A stretch of 24,486 nt of DNA from Bacteroidota bacterium (GTDB taxonomy: Bacteria > Bacteroidota > Bacteroidia > AKYH767-A > JABDAW01), in contig JAHEYM010000011.1 in assembly GCA_023251595.1 (NCBI GenBank), forward strand, positions 1 to 24,486, given 5' to 3'. This document shows positions 23,631-24,486 of this stretch, one piece after another. Every line of letters starts with the position of its first letter. The stretch's first letter is position 1. Both the position numbers and the translations under genes were made by a program. Under the pieces are notes generated by a model that was not told the DNA's origin, did not search any database, and saw only the letters and a list, made by a program, of their open reading frames with translations.

Positions 23631-23704
23631 GGGCCCATAGCTCAACTGGTTAGAGCATCAGACTCATAATCTGAGGGTCGCTGGTTCGACTCCAGCTGGG
23701 CCCA
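23631..23704 (+). tRNA. tRNA with CAU anticodon (Ile2 with modified CAU, or elongator Met)
   Basis: A full cloverleaf can be drawn: acceptor GGGCCCA/TGGGCCC (23631-23637, 23697-23703), D arm GCTC/GAGC, anticodon arm TCAGA/TCTGA with loop CTCATAA and anticodon CAT at 23665-23667, variable loop GGGTC, T arm GCTGG/CCAGC with loop TTCGACT, discriminator A at 23704. No encoded CCA follows. The T-arm and variable-loop part (GGTCGCTGGTTC) resembles E. coli tRNA-Ile2 more than its elongator tRNA-Met, and it is not an initiator (paired first acceptor base). I lean to Ile2. Confidence 0.95.
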
Positions 23705-23733
23705 CTATCAAAATGAATGTTTTAAAAGACAAC

Positions 23734-24426
23734 ATGAAAAACCTCCTCACCTCATTGCTCCTTTGTGTGATCAGCTTCACTGCCTTTGCACAGGAGACCA
23801 AACCTTCTGCAATCAATAAACACAAGGTAAAAAGTCCGAAACTTGATCGGGTACTAATTGAAGCAGGTGTTTGCAACTTCCCCTCTCTTCCAACAGGAAT
23901 GACTCTGGATGTAAGTAAGTCCAGAATGCTTGCATTAGAATCATTCAACGACAAACCCTTCGGGTCTTCACCATTCAGTTTTGCATGGGGAATTGGATTT
24001 ACTTCAAGAAACTTTAACTCCAACTGTCAGTTGGTTGATGACTCCCTAGGGACTTTCACAAGTTGGGTACCTATACAGAATGGTGTAAAACTTGATGTTA
24101 ATAAGTTGTCAGTCAACTATATAGACATTCCGCTTGAACTTCGTTACCGTTCTAAAGTGATAAGCAATGGTAAGAGAATTAAGTTTTCAGCCGGGTTTAA
24201 ACCGGGATATATGATCCAGAATCATTTCAAGGTAATGGGAAGTGGAATTAAATACAAATATTACAATTGGGCTAACATTAATAAATGGCACTATGGTATT
24301 ACTGGCAGGCTGGGATACGGGAGATTAGGCCTTTCTATGTACTATGGCATGAACACTTTGTTTAAGGATGGAAGAGGTCCAGCTATGACTCCCTATTCAA
24401 TCTCATTGTCCATCAGCGTGTATTGA
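23734..24426 (+). CDS. outer-membrane beta-barrel protein (PorT-like)
   Basis: A 230-residue protein starting MKNLLTSLLLCVISFTAFAQ, a signal peptide with cleavage after AQ. The mature protein has the strand pattern of small Bacteroidota barrels: SPFSFAWGIGFTSRNF, VNYIDIPLELRYRSKV, IKFSAGFKPGYMIQN, HYGITGRLGYGRLGLSMYYG, and it ends ISLSISVY with an aromatic last residue. The phrase YIDIPLELRYR is characteristic of PorT-family/outer-membrane beta-barrel domains (PF13568). An ATG at 23713 would add seven residues before the signal peptide; 23734 is preferred. It lies 29 bp after the tRNA and its stop overlaps the mnmG start by one base. Confidence 0.8.
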   Translation: MKNLLTSLLLCVISFTAFAQETKPSAINKHKVKSPKLDRVLIEAGVCNFPSLPTGMTLDVSKSRMLALESFNDKPFGSSPFSFAWGIGFTSRNFNSNCQLVDDSLGTFTSWVPIQNGVKLDVNKLSVNYIDIPLELRYRSKVISNGKRIKFSAGFKPGYMIQNHFKVMGSGIKYKYYNWANINKWHYGITGRLGYGRLGLSMYYGMNTLFKDGRGPAMTPYSISLSISVY

Positions 24427-24486
24427 TGCTCAGCAGCTATGACGTAATTGTTGTTGGTGCCGGACATGCAGGCTGTGAAGCCGCCG
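24426..24486 (+). CDS. mnmG: tRNA uridine-5-carboxymethylaminomethyl synthesis enzyme MnmG, N-terminal fragment
   Basis: Twenty codons are present before the window ends: MLSSYDVIVVGAGHAGCEAA. This is the FAD-binding N-terminus of MnmG/GidA, with the GxGxxG loop GAGHAG. MnmG with MnmE modifies the wobble uridine of certain tRNAs. The ATG shares its A with the TGA of the preceding gene (TGATG), so translation may be coupled. The remainder, about 600 residues, lies right of the window. Confidence 0.9.
   Translation, partial: MLSSYDVIVVGAGHAGCEAA

Noticed and set aside
23664..24023. 119-codon minus-strand frame ending GPAGVEPATLRL
   Set aside because: It reads the tRNA backwards; GVEPATLRL-type endings are a known artefact of antisense tRNA translation. 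The rest lies opposite the barrel gene.

Overview
The window looks like a chromosomal stretch from a member of the Bacteroidota. Supporting signs are three secreted proteins ending in Por/type IX (T9SS type A) sorting domains, a DUF2723 membrane protein, an M13 peptidase and LutB of Bacteroidota type, and several starts preceded by a TAnnTTTG box, the Bacteroidota -7 promoter element. The DNA is AT-rich and has no rRNA, CRISPR array, transposase, integrase or phage gene. I cannot place it more finely than phylum.

Layout. 1-3219: the 3' part of a DUF2723 gene (+), an NADP/F420-type oxidoreductase (-), and a small T9SS cargo protein (+) whose start codon overlaps an 11-copy heptamer array. 3380-4554: two small secreted, probably outer-membrane, proteins facing each other. 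4605-6105: a minus-strand cluster of an antitoxin, a ParE/RelE-like toxin and a cytosolic 5'-nucleotidase. 6234-10145: two large T9SS cargo proteins, tail to tail. 10274-12145: lutB-like and rpiB (-). 12146-12568: the one long stretch with no convincing gene, in front of nadA (+). 13620-15675: a secreted MORN/YwqK repeat protein (+) meeting a lipoprotein (-) with a 1 bp gap. 15772-20706: an M13 metallopeptidase, a nucleotidyltransferase with a 67-residue partner, and RNase R (all -). 20833-20931: a 32-codon lysine-rich small protein. 21045-22970: a divergent pair (an outer-membrane-like protein and a conserved secreted protein), then methylmalonyl-CoA epimerase. 22963-24486: a HAD phosphatase (-), a CAU-anticodon tRNA (+), an outer-membrane beta-barrel protein (+) and the first 20 codons of mnmG (+).

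Most genes are housekeeping (NAD, pentose phosphate, RNA decay, propionyl-CoA metabolism, tRNA modification) or envelope and secreted proteins of unknown substrate. The accessory content is two small two-gene modules: a classical-looking type II toxin-antitoxin pair fused by position to a 5'-nucleotidase, and a 67-aa protein/nucleotidyltransferase pair behind rnr. The second is the best candidate for an under-described system.

Intergenic DNA holds many short dispersed-repeat types: a GTAGAGACG palindrome, ATCTGTG-type tandem units between convergent genes, TTAATTA/TTGTTAATT and TTATCAAC repeats that run into stop codons, paired CCCTCTCCC hairpins, a GCTTCGACAAGCTC element and the TTCACTA array.
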